64,000 bases of DNA from Mycobacterium sp. Root265 (GTDB lineage Bacteria; Actinomycetota; Actinomycetes; Mycobacteriales; Mycobacteriaceae). Below the pieces are notes generated by a model. That model made no database searches. It was not told the DNA's origin and saw only the letters and a program-made list of their open reading frames with translations. Shown here one piece after another: positions 36,623 through 44,447 of this stretch. Numbering within the stretch: position 1 is the stretch's first letter; every line of letters starts with the position of its first letter. The translations under genes and the position numbers were made by a program. The DNA lies in the NCBI RefSeq assembly GCF_001428895.1, contig NZ_LMJA01000002.1, positions 62,001-126,000 on the forward strand, given 5' to 3'.

Positions 36623-38380
36623 GTGGGCCTTCTGCGACGTGTGATCCCTGTTCTGTGTGTGACCGTGCTGCTGCTCGCCGGCTGCAGTGACGCCGAAGAC
36701 CGGCTGAATAACACCGTCAACGGTTTCGCCGACGCCCTCAACCGTGCCGACGTCCCGGCGGCTGCCGCATTGACCACCGACCCGGCGTCCGCCGACGTGC
36801 TCGGAAAGCTCTACGCCAACCTCGGCAAGGACGTCCGCTTCGAGGTGTCCGGGGTGCAGCGCCAGGAGGACGCGGCGACGTTCACGCTGTCCGCGACGTG
36901 GAAGTTCGGGCCCGAGAAGGCCACCGAGTGGACCTATACGACCCAGGGCAGCGCGACGGCCGAGGGGGAGGACTGGAAGGTCCGGTGGGACCCGGCCACC
37001 GTCGCCCCCGGCCTGGATGAGGGCCCGTTGTCCTTCGGCACCCTCAGCCCGCAACCGGCCGCCCGGGTGCTGGACCGCACCGGTGCCGACCTGCTCACCC
37101 AGCACATCGTCACCCTCGTCGATGTCGCGCCCGGCGCCGATGTGAACACCGTTGCCGCGCTGCTCAATCCGGTTGCACCGACGATCACCGCGGAGTCGCT
37201 GGCCGGTGAGCTCGCGGTAGGCAAACCCGTCACCGCCGTCACATTGCGCGAGGAGGATCTGCTGCCAATCCAGGAGCAGCTGGCCGCGCTGCCGAACGTG
37301 ACGCTGCGCCCGCAGACCCGGCTGCTGGCCACCGACCGCGCGCTGACCTCGCCGACGCTGTCGGGACTGTCCGAGCTGTGGCAGCAGCGCAGCGATGCAG
37401 CCGCGGGCTGGGCAGTGTCCGCGGAGACCGCGTCGGGCCCCAAGCGGGTGGGCGGCCAGGACGCGCAACCGGTCGGTGACATCGCCAGCACGCTGGACAT
37501 CGGCATGCAGCTGGCCGCCGAGGACGCGCTGGCCCCGCTGACGACGCCGGCCGCGATCGTGGCCATCCAACCGTCCACCGGCAACCTGCTCGCCGTCGCG
37601 CAGAACGCGCCCGCCGACGCCCAGGGACCGATCGCGCTGACCGGGCTGTACCCGCCGGGTTCCACGTTCAAGACGGTGACGGTGTCCGCCGCGCTGCAGG
37701 CCGGCCAGGTCACCCCGGACAGCATCGTCGGCTGTCCCGGCACCGAGAACATCGAGGGCCGCCAGATCCCCAACGACGACAACTTCGAGCTCGGCGACGT
37801 CCCGCTGCACACCGCGTTCGCGCGCTCCTGCAACACCACCATGGGCCGCTTGGCGGTCAACCTGCCGCCCGACGGCCTGACCAAGGCCGCCGCGCAGCTC
37901 GGTCTGGGCATCGACTATGTCGCGCCCGGCATGACGACCGTCACCGGCTCGGTGCCGGTCGCCGACACCTCCGCACTGCGCGTCGAGGAGGGCATCGGGC
38001 AGGGCAAGGTCACCGCGTCGCCGTTCGGGATGGCTCTGGTGGCCGCGACGCTGGCCCACGGATCGGTGCCCTCGCCGACGATCGTGCAGGGCGAGCCTGG
38101 GGTGGCCGACAGCGCCCCCGAGCCCCTGCCCAGCGGTGTCGACGAGCAGGTTCGGGCGATGATGCGTGAGACGGTCACCGGCGGCACCGCCACTCAGCTG
38201 CAGGACATCCCGGACATGCTCGGAAAGACCGGCACCGCCGAATACATCGACGACACGCACGCGCACGGCTGGTTCGTCGGTATCCGCGGGGATCTCGCGC
38301 TGGCGGTGTTCGTCAGCGACGCGGGCAGCTCCACGCCCGCGGTCGACGCGGCCGGTGCGCTGCTGCGCGCGGTGGGGTAG
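36623..38380 (+). CDS. Penicillin-binding lipoprotein (class B-like transpeptidase)
   Basis: A 585-residue lipoprotein. The signal ends in a lipobox L-L-L-A-G-C at about residue 18, so it is anchored in the membrane with the bulk outside. Residues 20-130 fit an NTF2-like MecA_N domain, and the C-terminal transpeptidase has all three motifs: S-T-F-K with Ser347 and Lys350, S-C-N near residue 396, and K-T-G at about Lys535. It resembles M. tuberculosis Rv2864c, which lies elsewhere in that genome, so its placement between ispH and the DUF6542 gene is a local difference. The start is GTG 36623. Role: peptidoglycan cross-linking; penicillin-reactive by inference. Confidence 0.9.
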   Translation: MGLLRRVIPVLCVTVLLLAGCSDAEDRLNNTVNGFADALNRADVPAAAALTTDPASADVLGKLYANLGKDVRFEVSGVQRQEDAATFTLSATWKFGPEKATEWTYTTQGSATAEGEDWKVRWDPATVAPGLDEGPLSFGTLSPQPAARVLDRTGADLLTQHIVTLVDVAPGADVNTVAALLNPVAPTITAESLAGELAVGKPVTAVTLREEDLLPIQEQLAALPNVTLRPQTRLLATDRALTSPTLSGLSELWQQRSDAAAGWAVSAETASGPKRVGGQDAQPVGDIASTLDIGMQLAAEDALAPLTTPAAIVAIQPSTGNLLAVAQNAPADAQGPIALTGLYPPGSTFKTVTVSAALQAGQVTPDSIVGCPGTENIEGRQIPNDDNFELGDVPLHTAFARSCNTTMGRLAVNLPPDGLTKAAAQLGLGIDYVAPGMTTVTGSVPVADTSALRVEEGIGQGKVTASPFGMALVAATLAHGSVPSPTIVQGEPGVADSAPEPLPSGVDEQVRAMMRETVTGGTATQLQDIPDMLGKTGTAEYIDDTHAHGWFVGIRGDLALAVFVSDAGSSTPAVDAAGALLRAVG

Positions 38381-38383
38381 GGC

Positions 38384-39505
38384 CTAGTCCCAGTCGTCGT
38401 CGCGCCGGTGGCTGGCGCGGGGACGGGTGCGGTGCTCGGTGTGCCGTTCCTCGTCGCTGCTGCGATAGCGCACCCGCGAGACGGGGTGATGGCTGCTGTC
38501 GGTGGGCGACGAACGACGCGGCCGTTCCTGATACGGATCCTGGCGCTCGTCGGGGCGCCCGAGGCCGGGCTCGTAGCCCTCGGGCCGCGGACGGCGGCGC
38601 GGGCGCTCGTAGTCCGCGGCGTCACGGGGGTCATAACCGCGTGATGGGGGCGGGGTGCGGCGAGGCTCGCGGGCCGAGGGGTTGCGGGGGCGGCGCGGCT
38701 GACGCTCACCGGGCAGCGGCGGTTCGCCCTGGCGGCGCGGGCGGCCCGAGCGTTCCCGGGCGGCGGCTCGCTCCCGGCGATCGGCGGCAGCGGCCGAGGC
38801 GGCGATATCGGATTCTGGCGGACGGTTGTGCCGGGCGCGGGAGGGCTCCCCGGTTCGCGGGGCGCGGCGCGGCCGCTCGTAGGGGTCGGCGGTCTCGCGG
38901 CGGGGCCGGCGCGCGGTCCGGATCGGTTCGTCCTCGTCGACCGGCGCGGCGCTGCGGGCGAACCGGCGGGCGGCCCGCCGCGGAGTCTCGGCGGGCGGAT
39001 CGGCGGCATCGGTGGTGGCGGCTTCGACCGCCGGAGCGCCACGGTCGAGGTACCAGCGGGCCATCCCGACCAGCAGCACCGCGGCCGAGGTGAAGAACAT
39101 CAGCGGGAAACGCTCGATCAGCGGGTAGCCGCAGTTGATCAGGATGTCCTTGAGGCCACCGAGCTGGCCGCCGTGGAACAGGAAGTAGGAGGTGGGGACG
39201 GCGACGAACAGGATCAACGGGGGCTGGATGACGGCGGTGAACAACCCACTGCGACGCACCAGGACCACCGCGGCCAGACAGCCCAGCACGTAGAAGGTGG
39301 AGAACACGGCGCCGAGTTCCTTGTTGCCCGCACCGGCGTCGTAGGCGAAGCCGACGGCCGTGGCCGTCACCGCCAGAAGGGTGGCGCCCCACCACGGTAG
39401 TCCGGATGGAAGACCCGGCAGACCCGGTGGCAGCAACCCCTGGAATCGGGGGAGCGCGGAGCGGTGGTTCACCGACTCCGTCGGCTCTGCTGACTGACCT
39501 GACAC
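38384..39505 (-). CDS. DUF6542 membrane protein with long Arg-rich tail (Rv1111c type)
   Basis: A 373-residue protein. Residues 35-160 contain four to five hydrophobic helices (DUF6542). The remaining 200 residues are extremely rich in Arg, Pro, Asp and Glu, with repeated R-R-P-R and Y-E-R-P-R-R-like units, and must be disordered and basic. Such tails may bind nucleic acid or acidic polymers. The function is unknown. Position before ychF and opposite orientation match Rv1111c. The start is GTG 39505. The stop is three bases from the convergent PBP stop. Confidence 0.82.
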   Translation of the reverse strand: MSGQSAEPTESVNHRSALPRFQGLLPPGLPGLPSGLPWWGATLLAVTATAVGFAYDAGAGNKELGAVFSTFYVLGCLAAVVLVRRSGLFTAVIQPPLILFVAVPTSYFLFHGGQLGGLKDILINCGYPLIERFPLMFFTSAAVLLVGMARWYLDRGAPAVEAATTDAADPPAETPRRAARRFARSAAPVDEDEPIRTARRPRRETADPYERPRRAPRTGEPSRARHNRPPESDIAASAAAADRRERAAARERSGRPRRQGEPPLPGERQPRRPRNPSAREPRRTPPPSRGYDPRDAADYERPRRRPRPEGYEPGLGRPDERQDPYQERPRRSSPTDSSHHPVSRVRYRSSDEERHTEHRTRPRASHRRDDDWD

Positions 39506-39573
39506 ACGTCGACCGTACCGGCTGTAACTGCAGGTGTGCTGCCAGCACGCGCTGAGGAGATCGTCACAACCCT

Positions 39574-39579
39574 TAGACT
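39574..39579 (+). promoter_or_regulatory. -10 element TAGACT, probable leaderless start of ychF
   Basis: TAGACT ends 9 bases before the GTG at 39589. A partial GGAG overlaps the same spacer. Motif and position only. Confidence 0.35.
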
Positions 39580-39588
39580 CTGGAGTCC

Positions 39589-40662
39589 GTGAGCTTGAAC
39601 CTCGGAATCGTCGGTCTCCCCAATGTCGGCAAGTCGACCCTTTTCAACGCGTTGACACGGAACGACGTGCTGGCGGCGAACTATCCGTTCGCGACCATCG
39701 AGCCCAATGAGGGCGTGGTGGCGTTACCGGACCCCCGGCTGGACAAACTCGCCGAGATCTTCGGTTCGGAGAAGACCGTGCCGGCGCCGGTGACGTTCGT
39801 CGACATCGCGGGCATCGTGAAGGGCGCGTCCGAGGGTGCCGGGCTGGGCAACAAGTTCCTGGCCAACATCCGCGAGTGCGACGCGATCTGTCAGGTGGTG
39901 CGGGCGTTCGCCGATGACGATGTGGTGCACGTCGACGGCCGGGTGGACCCGCGTTCGGATATCGAGGTCATCGAGACCGAGCTGATCCTGGCCGATATGC
40001 AGACGCTGGAGAAGGCCGTGCCGCGACTGGAGAAGGAAGCGCGCACCAACAAGGACCGCAAGGCCGTGCTGGAGGCGGCGGTGGCGGCGCAGGCGGTGCT
40101 CGATACCGGCAAGACACTCTTCTCGGCCGGGGCGGACGTGTCGCTGCTCCGTGAGCTGAACCTGATGACCACCAAGCCGTTCCTCTACGTGTTCAACGCC
40201 GACGAGTCGGTGCTCACCGACGAGGCCAAGCAGGCCGAGCTGCGTGCGCTGGTGGCCCCGGCGGATGCGGTGTTCCTGGACGCCAAGATCGAGTCGGAAC
40301 TGATCGAGCTCGACGACGAGTCCGCGGCCGAACTGCTGGAGTCGATCGGGCAGACCGAACGTGGCCTGGATGCGTTGGCGCGGGCCGGTTTTCACACTCT
40401 GAACCTGCAGACCTATCTCACCGCCGGGCCGAAAGAGTCCCGCGCGTGGACGATTCACCGCGGCGACACCGCCCCGAAGGCGGCCGGTGTGATCCATACC
40501 GACTTCGAGAAGGGCTTCATCAAGGCCGAGATCGTGTCATTCGCCGACCTGGTCGAGGCCGGCTCGATGGCCGCGGCCAAGGCAGCGGGCAAGGTCCGGA
40601 TGGAAGGCAAGGACTACGTGATGGCCGACGGAGACGTCGTCGAGTTCCGCTTCAACGTGTAA
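39589..40662 (+). CDS. ychF: Redox-regulated ATPase/GTPase YchF (OLA1 family); target of the integrative element
   Basis: A 357-residue Obg-like P-loop NTPase. G1 is G-L-P-N-V-G-K-S-T (residues 8-16), switch motifs N-Y-P-F-A-T-I-E-P-N and D-I-A-G follow, and the C-terminal TGS domain ends D-V-V-E-F-R-F-N-V. It binds ribosomes and hydrolyses ATP, and is involved in stress responses. It corresponds to Rv1112. The start is GTG 39589. The last codons (40642-40659) are a re-created end: the same E-F-R-F-N-V-stop with synonymous codons occurs 7 kb further on at 47687, so an integrative element has replaced the host 3' end without changing the protein. Confidence 0.96.
   Translation: MSLNLGIVGLPNVGKSTLFNALTRNDVLAANYPFATIEPNEGVVALPDPRLDKLAEIFGSEKTVPAPVTFVDIAGIVKGASEGAGLGNKFLANIRECDAICQVVRAFADDDVVHVDGRVDPRSDIEVIETELILADMQTLEKAVPRLEKEARTNKDRKAVLEAAVAAQAVLDTGKTLFSAGADVSLLRELNLMTTKPFLYVFNADESVLTDEAKQAELRALVAPADAVFLDAKIESELIELDDESAAELLESIGQTERGLDALARAGFHTLNLQTYLTAGPKESRAWTIHRGDTAPKAAGVIHTDFEKGFIKAEIVSFADLVEAGSMAAAKAAGKVRMEGKDYVMADGDVVEFRFNV
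40642..40658 (+). other. attL core within the last ychF codons
   Basis: GAGTTCCGCTTCAACGT here aligns with GAGTTCCGTTTCAATGT at 47687-47703 with two mismatches, both at third codon positions. The longest exact shared block is GAGTTCCG (8 bases), the probable crossover segment. Left of it is host ychF; right of it is element DNA. Confidence 0.7.
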
Positions 40663-40670
40663 ACGCCCAG
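40660..40670 (+). repeat. 11-bp direct repeat, left copy (TAAACGCCCAG)
   Basis: Begins with the re-created ychF stop codon. An identical copy lies at 47672-47682. In the circular form the two would flank the recombination core at short distance as direct repeats, suggesting integrase or excisionase binding. Confidence 0.6.
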
Positions 40671-40682
40671 TTCAGCAGGCAT

Positions 40683-41849
40683 TTATTGACTGTCCGTCCG
40701 CAGTTCGTCCGCAGCAGAGCTAAGCGCCGCCTGGAACAACCCTCCAGCAGCGTTCCGCGTCCGGTCGTTGGCGTTAGGCCACAGGTGTGCGTAGGTGTTT
40801 AGCGTGACACTCGGCGACGAGTGCCCAAGCGCCCGCTGAACCGTCACCACATCGCAGTTCTCGTTGATCAGTCCCGAGGCGTAGAAGTGCCTCAACTGGT
40901 GAAGCAGATAATCGACGCCGACTGCGTTCCGAGTCTTGCGCCACAGGTAACCAACTGAGTTCTGATGGAGCGGGTGTGTGCCCTCGCCGGGGAACATCCA
41001 TTGGTCTGGGCTGTTGTCGGGCAGGTGCAAGCGGATGTGTTCGCTCAGGATGTGCAGAAGCTCGTCAGGCGCGTAGACGGTGCGCACCGATTCGTATTTG
41101 GGCGGTCTAATCTCTACGGCACCTCCGTTGGCTCTCTGGACCTGGCGTTCGATACGAATCTCCTTGGCGAGGAACTTGATGTCCCCAACGCGGAGCGCGG
41201 CCGCTTCGCCTAATCGCATGCCTGCGAACCCGCAGAGGGCGACGAAGGCGGTGAAGTGGTCGTCCGCGTTCTCAAGGAGTTTCCCGACCTCGGCGGGTGT
41301 CGGAATCGCCATCGCTTCGGCAGCTTTCGGACGCCTCGGCAATGTGACTTTGGCGGTGATGTCGTGGGCAAGGAAGCGGTCTCCGATAGCCGCCCGAATG
41401 ACTGCGCGGACGTTGTTGAAGCGCGTCTTGATGGTGGACGCCTCTAAGGGCTTGTCCCTCATCCACTTAACCCACGCCTCGACGTGGGAAGGCTTCAAAT
41501 CTGCGAACGCGATGTCGCCGAAGCTTGCCGAGTTCACAGCAAGGTTCATCGCTTTGAGCGTGCCAGACTCCCACGTCTGCAACTTCGACCATTCCTGGTA
41601 GTAGCTGTTGAAGGTCACCTTCCCCAGTCGGGGGTCGATGTAATTGCCGGTCTCTTGCGCGGCCACAACGCCGTTGAGCCATTGCGTGGCTGAGACCTTG
41701 GTGCGGAAGCCCTTTGCATGCTCTCGACCCTCGTCATCCACGTATCTGGCACGCCAGCGAAGCCCCCGGCCATCGGCTGCTGACGGTGACCCGTCAGAGC
41801 AACGCCAGCGGTCTTCTACACCGCTACGCCGATTACGCCTCTGCGTCAT
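40683..41849 (-). CDS. Tyrosine recombinase/integrase of the element
   Basis: A 388-residue phage-type integrase. An N-terminal basic arm-binding region (residues 1-60, with R-A-R-Y-V-D-D-E-G-R-E), a core-binding SAM-like domain (about 65-175) and the catalytic domain follow. Catalytic residues are the Arg in G-M-R-L-G-E, His317 and Arg320 in H-Q-L-R-H, His343 in L-G-H-S, and the nucleophile Tyr353 in N-T-Y-A-H-L-W. All are present, so it should be active. The start is taken as ATG 41849, overlapping the upstream regulator gene by 17 bases. The gene ends 20 bases from the ychF stop, and its last codons contain the arm-type repeats, as is usual for integrases next to their att site. Confidence 0.94.
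   Translation of the reverse strand: MTQRRNRRSGVEDRWRCSDGSPSAADGRGLRWRARYVDDEGREHAKGFRTKVSATQWLNGVVAAQETGNYIDPRLGKVTFNSYYQEWSKLQTWESGTLKAMNLAVNSASFGDIAFADLKPSHVEAWVKWMRDKPLEASTIKTRFNNVRAVIRAAIGDRFLAHDITAKVTLPRRPKAAEAMAIPTPAEVGKLLENADDHFTAFVALCGFAGMRLGEAAALRVGDIKFLAKEIRIERQVQRANGGAVEIRPPKYESVRTVYAPDELLHILSEHIRLHLPDNSPDQWMFPGEGTHPLHQNSVGYLWRKTRNAVGVDYLLHQLRHFYASGLINENCDVVTVQRALGHSSPSVTLNTYAHLWPNANDRTRNAAGGLFQAALSSAADELRTDSQ
40696..40714. repeat. Arm-type repeats, left end (GTCCGCAG x2, 11-bp spacing)
   Basis: Two direct copies of GTCCGCAG at 40696 and 40707, inside the 3' end of the integrase gene. The same pair with the same 11-base spacing and orientation occurs at 47568-47587. Their presence on both sides of the att core is the pattern of integrase arm sites. 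Confidence 0.65.
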
Positions 41850-42417
41850 GTTGGCCGCCCTCGTTGGCTGTTCCGTGCCCGTTCTGGCGCTTCTCGGCAT
41901 CCAGCGCAGTTTGGTTAAGGATGCGTGCAAGCGCGAGGACGTGCGCCTCCTGCTCCACATATCGACCTGCACTGCGGGACATGTCCGCCTTCATGTCATT
42001 GAGCAGAACCTGTGCCGCAGCGATCATGTCGTTCAGTTGGTTGATCGGCGACCGAGCATCCGTCTGCGGCGATCCCACGAATACGGCAAGGGGCGGCACT
42101 CGAAAAATCGTCGCGATGGCTGCTGCCTCTGCGACCCGCAGTGGCCGGGTGCCGCGTTCGATCTTGGCGACAGACGTCTGATGAAGGTCGATGCCCTCCG
42201 AGCGAAGTTTGTCGGCCAGGTCTTCTTGCGACCAGTTGCGCTCTCGCCGCCAGTGTCGAACGTTGTCGCCAAAGCTCTTCTCCCAGTCCTCATGGACTTG
42301 ACGGCGCTGTGCAGGATTCGCAGCGGACGCTTCGCTACGTTCGGACGTGAGCTGCCGCTGCAACTTTTCGGCCAACGCCTGCTGTTCGTGCATGTCTGGT
42401 GTTCCGTCGTCGTCCAT
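41833..42417 (-). CDS. XRE-family repressor-like regulator of the element
   Basis: A protein of 194 residues from ATG 42417 (an earlier ATG at 42459 lies inside a palindrome and is less likely). An HTH_XRE domain is at about residues 50-110: F-G-D-N-V-R-H-W-R-R-E-R-N-W-S-Q-E-D-L-A-D-K-L then Q-T-S-V-A-K-I-E-R-G. The C-terminal half is helical. It sits upstream of and overlaps the integrase gene, so both are expressed together, and faces the excisionase-like gene across a perfect inverted repeat. This is the layout of a lysogeny-type switch in which the XRE protein would repress excision. The N-terminal 45 residues are Gln/Ala/Ser-rich. Confidence 0.85.
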   Translation of the reverse strand: MDDDGTPDMHEQQALAEKLQRQLTSERSEASAANPAQRRQVHEDWEKSFGDNVRHWRRERNWSQEDLADKLRSEGIDLHQTSVAKIERGTRPLRVAEAAAIATIFRVPPLAVFVGSPQTDARSPINQLNDMIAAAQVLLNDMKADMSRSAGRYVEQEAHVLALARILNQTALDAEKRQNGHGTANEGGQHDAEA

Positions 42418-42449
42418 GATGGCCAATCTATGGCACAGGAGCTTAGTTA

Positions 42450-42468
42450 TCAAGCTCATGGAGCTTGA
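42450..42468. promoter_or_regulatory. Candidate repressor operator TCAAGCTC-ATG-GAGCTTGA
   Basis: A perfect 8-bp inverted repeat with 3-base centre in the divergent spacer between the XRE regulator and excisionase-like genes. Related half-sites GCTTGA (42494-42499) and ACTTGA (42524-42529) follow nearby. It is the natural binding site for the XRE protein. Confidence 0.55.
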
Positions 42469-42528
42469 CAAGCGCCGTACTGTCCTTCTCGATGCTTGAA
42501 AGCCAAGCGTTTGGAGGTTAAAAACTTG

Positions 42529-42771
42529 ATGACGACAACCGCTATCCCGGTCAGGGAACTGATGACCACCAAGGACGTCGAGAACGAGTACGGCATCCCA
42601 GAAGGCACCCTTCGCTATTACCGCAGCACTGGCATCGGCCCAGCTTCTTTTCGTCTCGGCGGTCGGGTCAGATACCGCCGGGCCGACGTTCTGATCTGGG
42701 TTGCAGAGCAGGAGCGGACCACCCGTCGCGGTGGGACCGAATCTCAGCAGTCCTCAGTAGATGCCAGGTGA
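42529..42771 (+). CDS. Excisionase-like MerR/AlpA-type HTH protein
   Basis: An 80-residue protein with a winged HTH of the excisionase/HTH_17 type: L-M-T-T-K-D-V-E-N-E-Y-G-I-P-E-G-T-L-R-Y-Y-R followed by the wing F-R-L-G-G-R-V-R-Y-R-R-A-D-V-L-I-W. Such proteins bend att DNA and direct integrases to excise. The start is ATG 42529, with GGAGG 11 bases upstream; TTG 42526 has better spacing. The stop overlaps the next start (GTGA). Confidence 0.82.
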   Translation: MTTTAIPVRELMTTKDVENEYGIPEGTLRYYRSTGIGPASFRLGGRVRYRRADVLIWVAEQERTTRRGGTESQQSSVDAR

Positions 42772-43118
42772 GCGTCCAGAACCCTTGGTCTGCTCACTAC
42801 CAAAAGGTATGGATGGAACGTGCCAGTGATCCGGCTCTGCCCCTGTGGCTCCGTGTTGCGGCGTTGGCGTTCGGCAGGCATCGCTTGAACGGGCACGCCA
42901 ACTTCGCAATGGGCGAGTTGGGCAAGCTCCTAGGCAAACCGGGACCGGACGGGAAGCCGAAGCCGATTTCCAACTCTGCTGTCGCGAACGCAATCAGCAA
43001 GGCCAAGAAACACGGCTTCATCGCTGAGGATTCGATGGCGCGTTGCCTGGTCGTGCCTCGGCATGCGGTCACGTTGGGGGTCGGCGGCAGCGTTCATACC
43101 AAGTGCTGCCTCCACTAG
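42768..43118 (+). CDS. Small winged-helix-like protein of actinobacterial mobile elements
   Basis: A 116-residue protein overlapping the excisionase-like gene by four bases. The core has W-L-R-V-A-A-L-A-F-G-R-H, a loop with A-M-G-E-L-G-K-L-L and a helix S-N-S-A-V-A-N-A-I-S-K-A-K-K-H-G-F, as in a winged helix. The end R-C-L-V-V-P-R-H-A-V then H-T-K-C-C-L-H is a Cys/His-containing tail I recognise from orphan proteins of actinobacterial integrated elements and plasmids. It may take part in replication or regulation, but this is not known. Confidence 0.7.
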   Translation: MSVQNPWSAHYQKVWMERASDPALPLWLRVAALAFGRHRLNGHANFAMGELGKLLGKPGPDGKPKPISNSAVANAISKAKKHGFIAEDSMARCLVVPRHAVTLGVGGSVHTKCCLH

Positions 43119-43491
43119 AAGTTCACGCGGAGGATGAACACACTTCACGATTGACGTGAATTGAAACCGCCTCTGAGCTGCGGTTACTTCGCCGCTCTTT
43201 ATGACTATCTATCAACGTCATGTCAACCCCAAATTGGGAACAATGGAAGCGCCACTATTTTCTAGAAACGTGTCCCGGTCCCGAAACCATCGACAAGCGG
43301 TCCATTTCCATACACCGTTCGTGATGCCACCCACCCCCTCGGGGCCGCGCTCAGTTGTCACTAGTTGTTGCTTTACCGGCTCTGACCTCTCGGGGACTAC
43401 GTGAGGGTGCGGCTAAGCCACAAGAGTAGGTGCCTGCTGCTAAGAGTCGGGTGCGTTCGCAGTGACCGACCCCAAAGGCCGCACGCCGCAG
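43119..43491. other. Non-coding stretch of the element, 373 bases
   Basis: No gene can be supported here. Base composition is lower in GC than the flanks. A small dyad TTCACG-attga-CGTGAA lies at 43145-43161 and could be a terminator or binding site. A 67-codon open frame (43201-43404) has no ribosome binding site and an implausible composition. The stretch may hold a replication or regulatory region of the element. Confidence 0.5.
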
Positions 43492-44151
43492 TTAAAACGT
43501 TTGTAACGCTTGGCTTCCCAGATGGACCAACTCGGCTGCACCGTCGTGTGCGAGGGTCGTCATCCCAATTCCTAACGCGGATAGAAGCAACTTTTTTACC
43601 TTGCCGGTGTCAGGAACAGGCTCGGCAGCTTCGGCCTTGATGTCGGCGGCGATCTGCTGCGCCTGCGCAATCTCGTCTGGCCCACCGCATGAAGCTTTCG
43701 CTAACAGATCGGCGACGGCAGTGGCCTTCTGCATCTGCTCGGAAAGGCTGTAGACCTGCGTAGCCCCAGGACTTCCAATCGCCACGTTCGTGCTGTTGCT
43801 TACGTGGATGGTCGTTACACCTTGGGGGTCGGCAGGCTCCTGACCGCCAGGGCGAACGGACACCTTGCGGTCGGCCAAGGTCTCACCCAGGGCCGTAATC
43901 GCTGGGCGTATGACGCCGTGTCCCCAGGAACCAGAGCCGCTTATGTATCCCTCTTCTTTTAGCCAATCCGACGCTGCCGCGACCTCCGGTTCGGTCAACG
44001 GCGCGCCTTGCCAATCGACCGTGGCCGCGATGTCCTCTGGTTTCAGCACCGGACGCCGACTGCCATGCACCATCGCCTTGATGTAAAGCCAGGCCAAGAT
44101 GGCGTCACGGATGCTCCACACCCGGTCAATCGCGACACTGGGATCGGTCAT
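43492..44151 (-). CDS. Unknown protein: winged helix plus N-V-A-I-G-S repeat-like segment
   Basis: A 219-residue protein from ATG 44151, with GGGAAGG seven bases upstream. Residues 10-90 look like a winged HTH (I-R-D-A-I-L-A-W-L-Y, then E-P-E-V-A-A-A-S-D-W-L-K-E-E-G-Y-I-S-G). A short strand segment, T-I-H-V-S-N-S-T-N-V-A-I-G-S-P-G-A-T-Q, follows at about 115-133. The last 80 residues are helical with a modestly hydrophobic stretch near the end. Segments of this N-V-x-x-G type occur in several orphan and defence-associated bacterial proteins, but I cannot assign a family. It has its own promoter region and is oriented against its neighbours. Confidence 0.7.
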   Translation of the reverse strand: MTDPSVAIDRVWSIRDAILAWLYIKAMVHGSRRPVLKPEDIAATVDWQGAPLTEPEVAAASDWLKEEGYISGSGSWGHGVIRPAITALGETLADRKVSVRPGGQEPADPQGVTTIHVSNSTNVAIGSPGATQVYSLSEQMQKATAVADLLAKASCGGPDEIAQAQQIAADIKAEAAEPVPDTGKVKKLLLSALGIGMTTLAHDGAAELVHLGSQALQTF

Positions 44152-44402
44152 CACGTTGCCTTCCCGCAGATGGACCCTTAAAGACACGGCATTGCGTTGA
44201 TTGTCGTTGCGAAGGTTGCCTACATCCAATCTGGCACGCCGGGGTGAACGCTGCCATTCCGACGTCGCTCTGGCACCTCAAGCCTTATTCGCCATTTGGA
44301 ACGCCGTTCTCAGAACTAAAGATTTGCAACAGCCTCAACGAGATAGTCTGTGGCCTGATCAGTGCCAGATCGTGGCGTCTCAAAAGATGGTTCAAAAGTT
44401 CT

Positions 44403-44447
44403 GTCGCATATTGACGAGTTGTGAGACTTATGCGACGATGGTCGCAT
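44403..44447. promoter_or_regulatory. Recombinase binding-site-like dyads upstream of the serine recombinase
   Basis: GTCGCATA (44403-44410) and its exact complement TATGCGAC (44429-44436) are 26 bases centre to centre, and a third GTCGCAT (44441-44447) forms a second dyad with TGCGAC around GATG. The last one overlaps the recombinase start codon. The spacing fits a resolvase-type subsite and autoregulation. Confidence 0.5.

Noticed and set aside
41873-43118. Prophage interpretation of the element
   Set aside because: The element has integrase, repressor and excisionase-like genes but no capsid, tail, terminase or lysis genes, and it is only about 7 kb long. Satellite or integrative element is the safer term.
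43201-43404. 67-codon frame in the element's non-coding stretch
   Set aside because: No ribosome binding site, no recognisable motif and irregular codon use; expected by chance at the lower GC content here.
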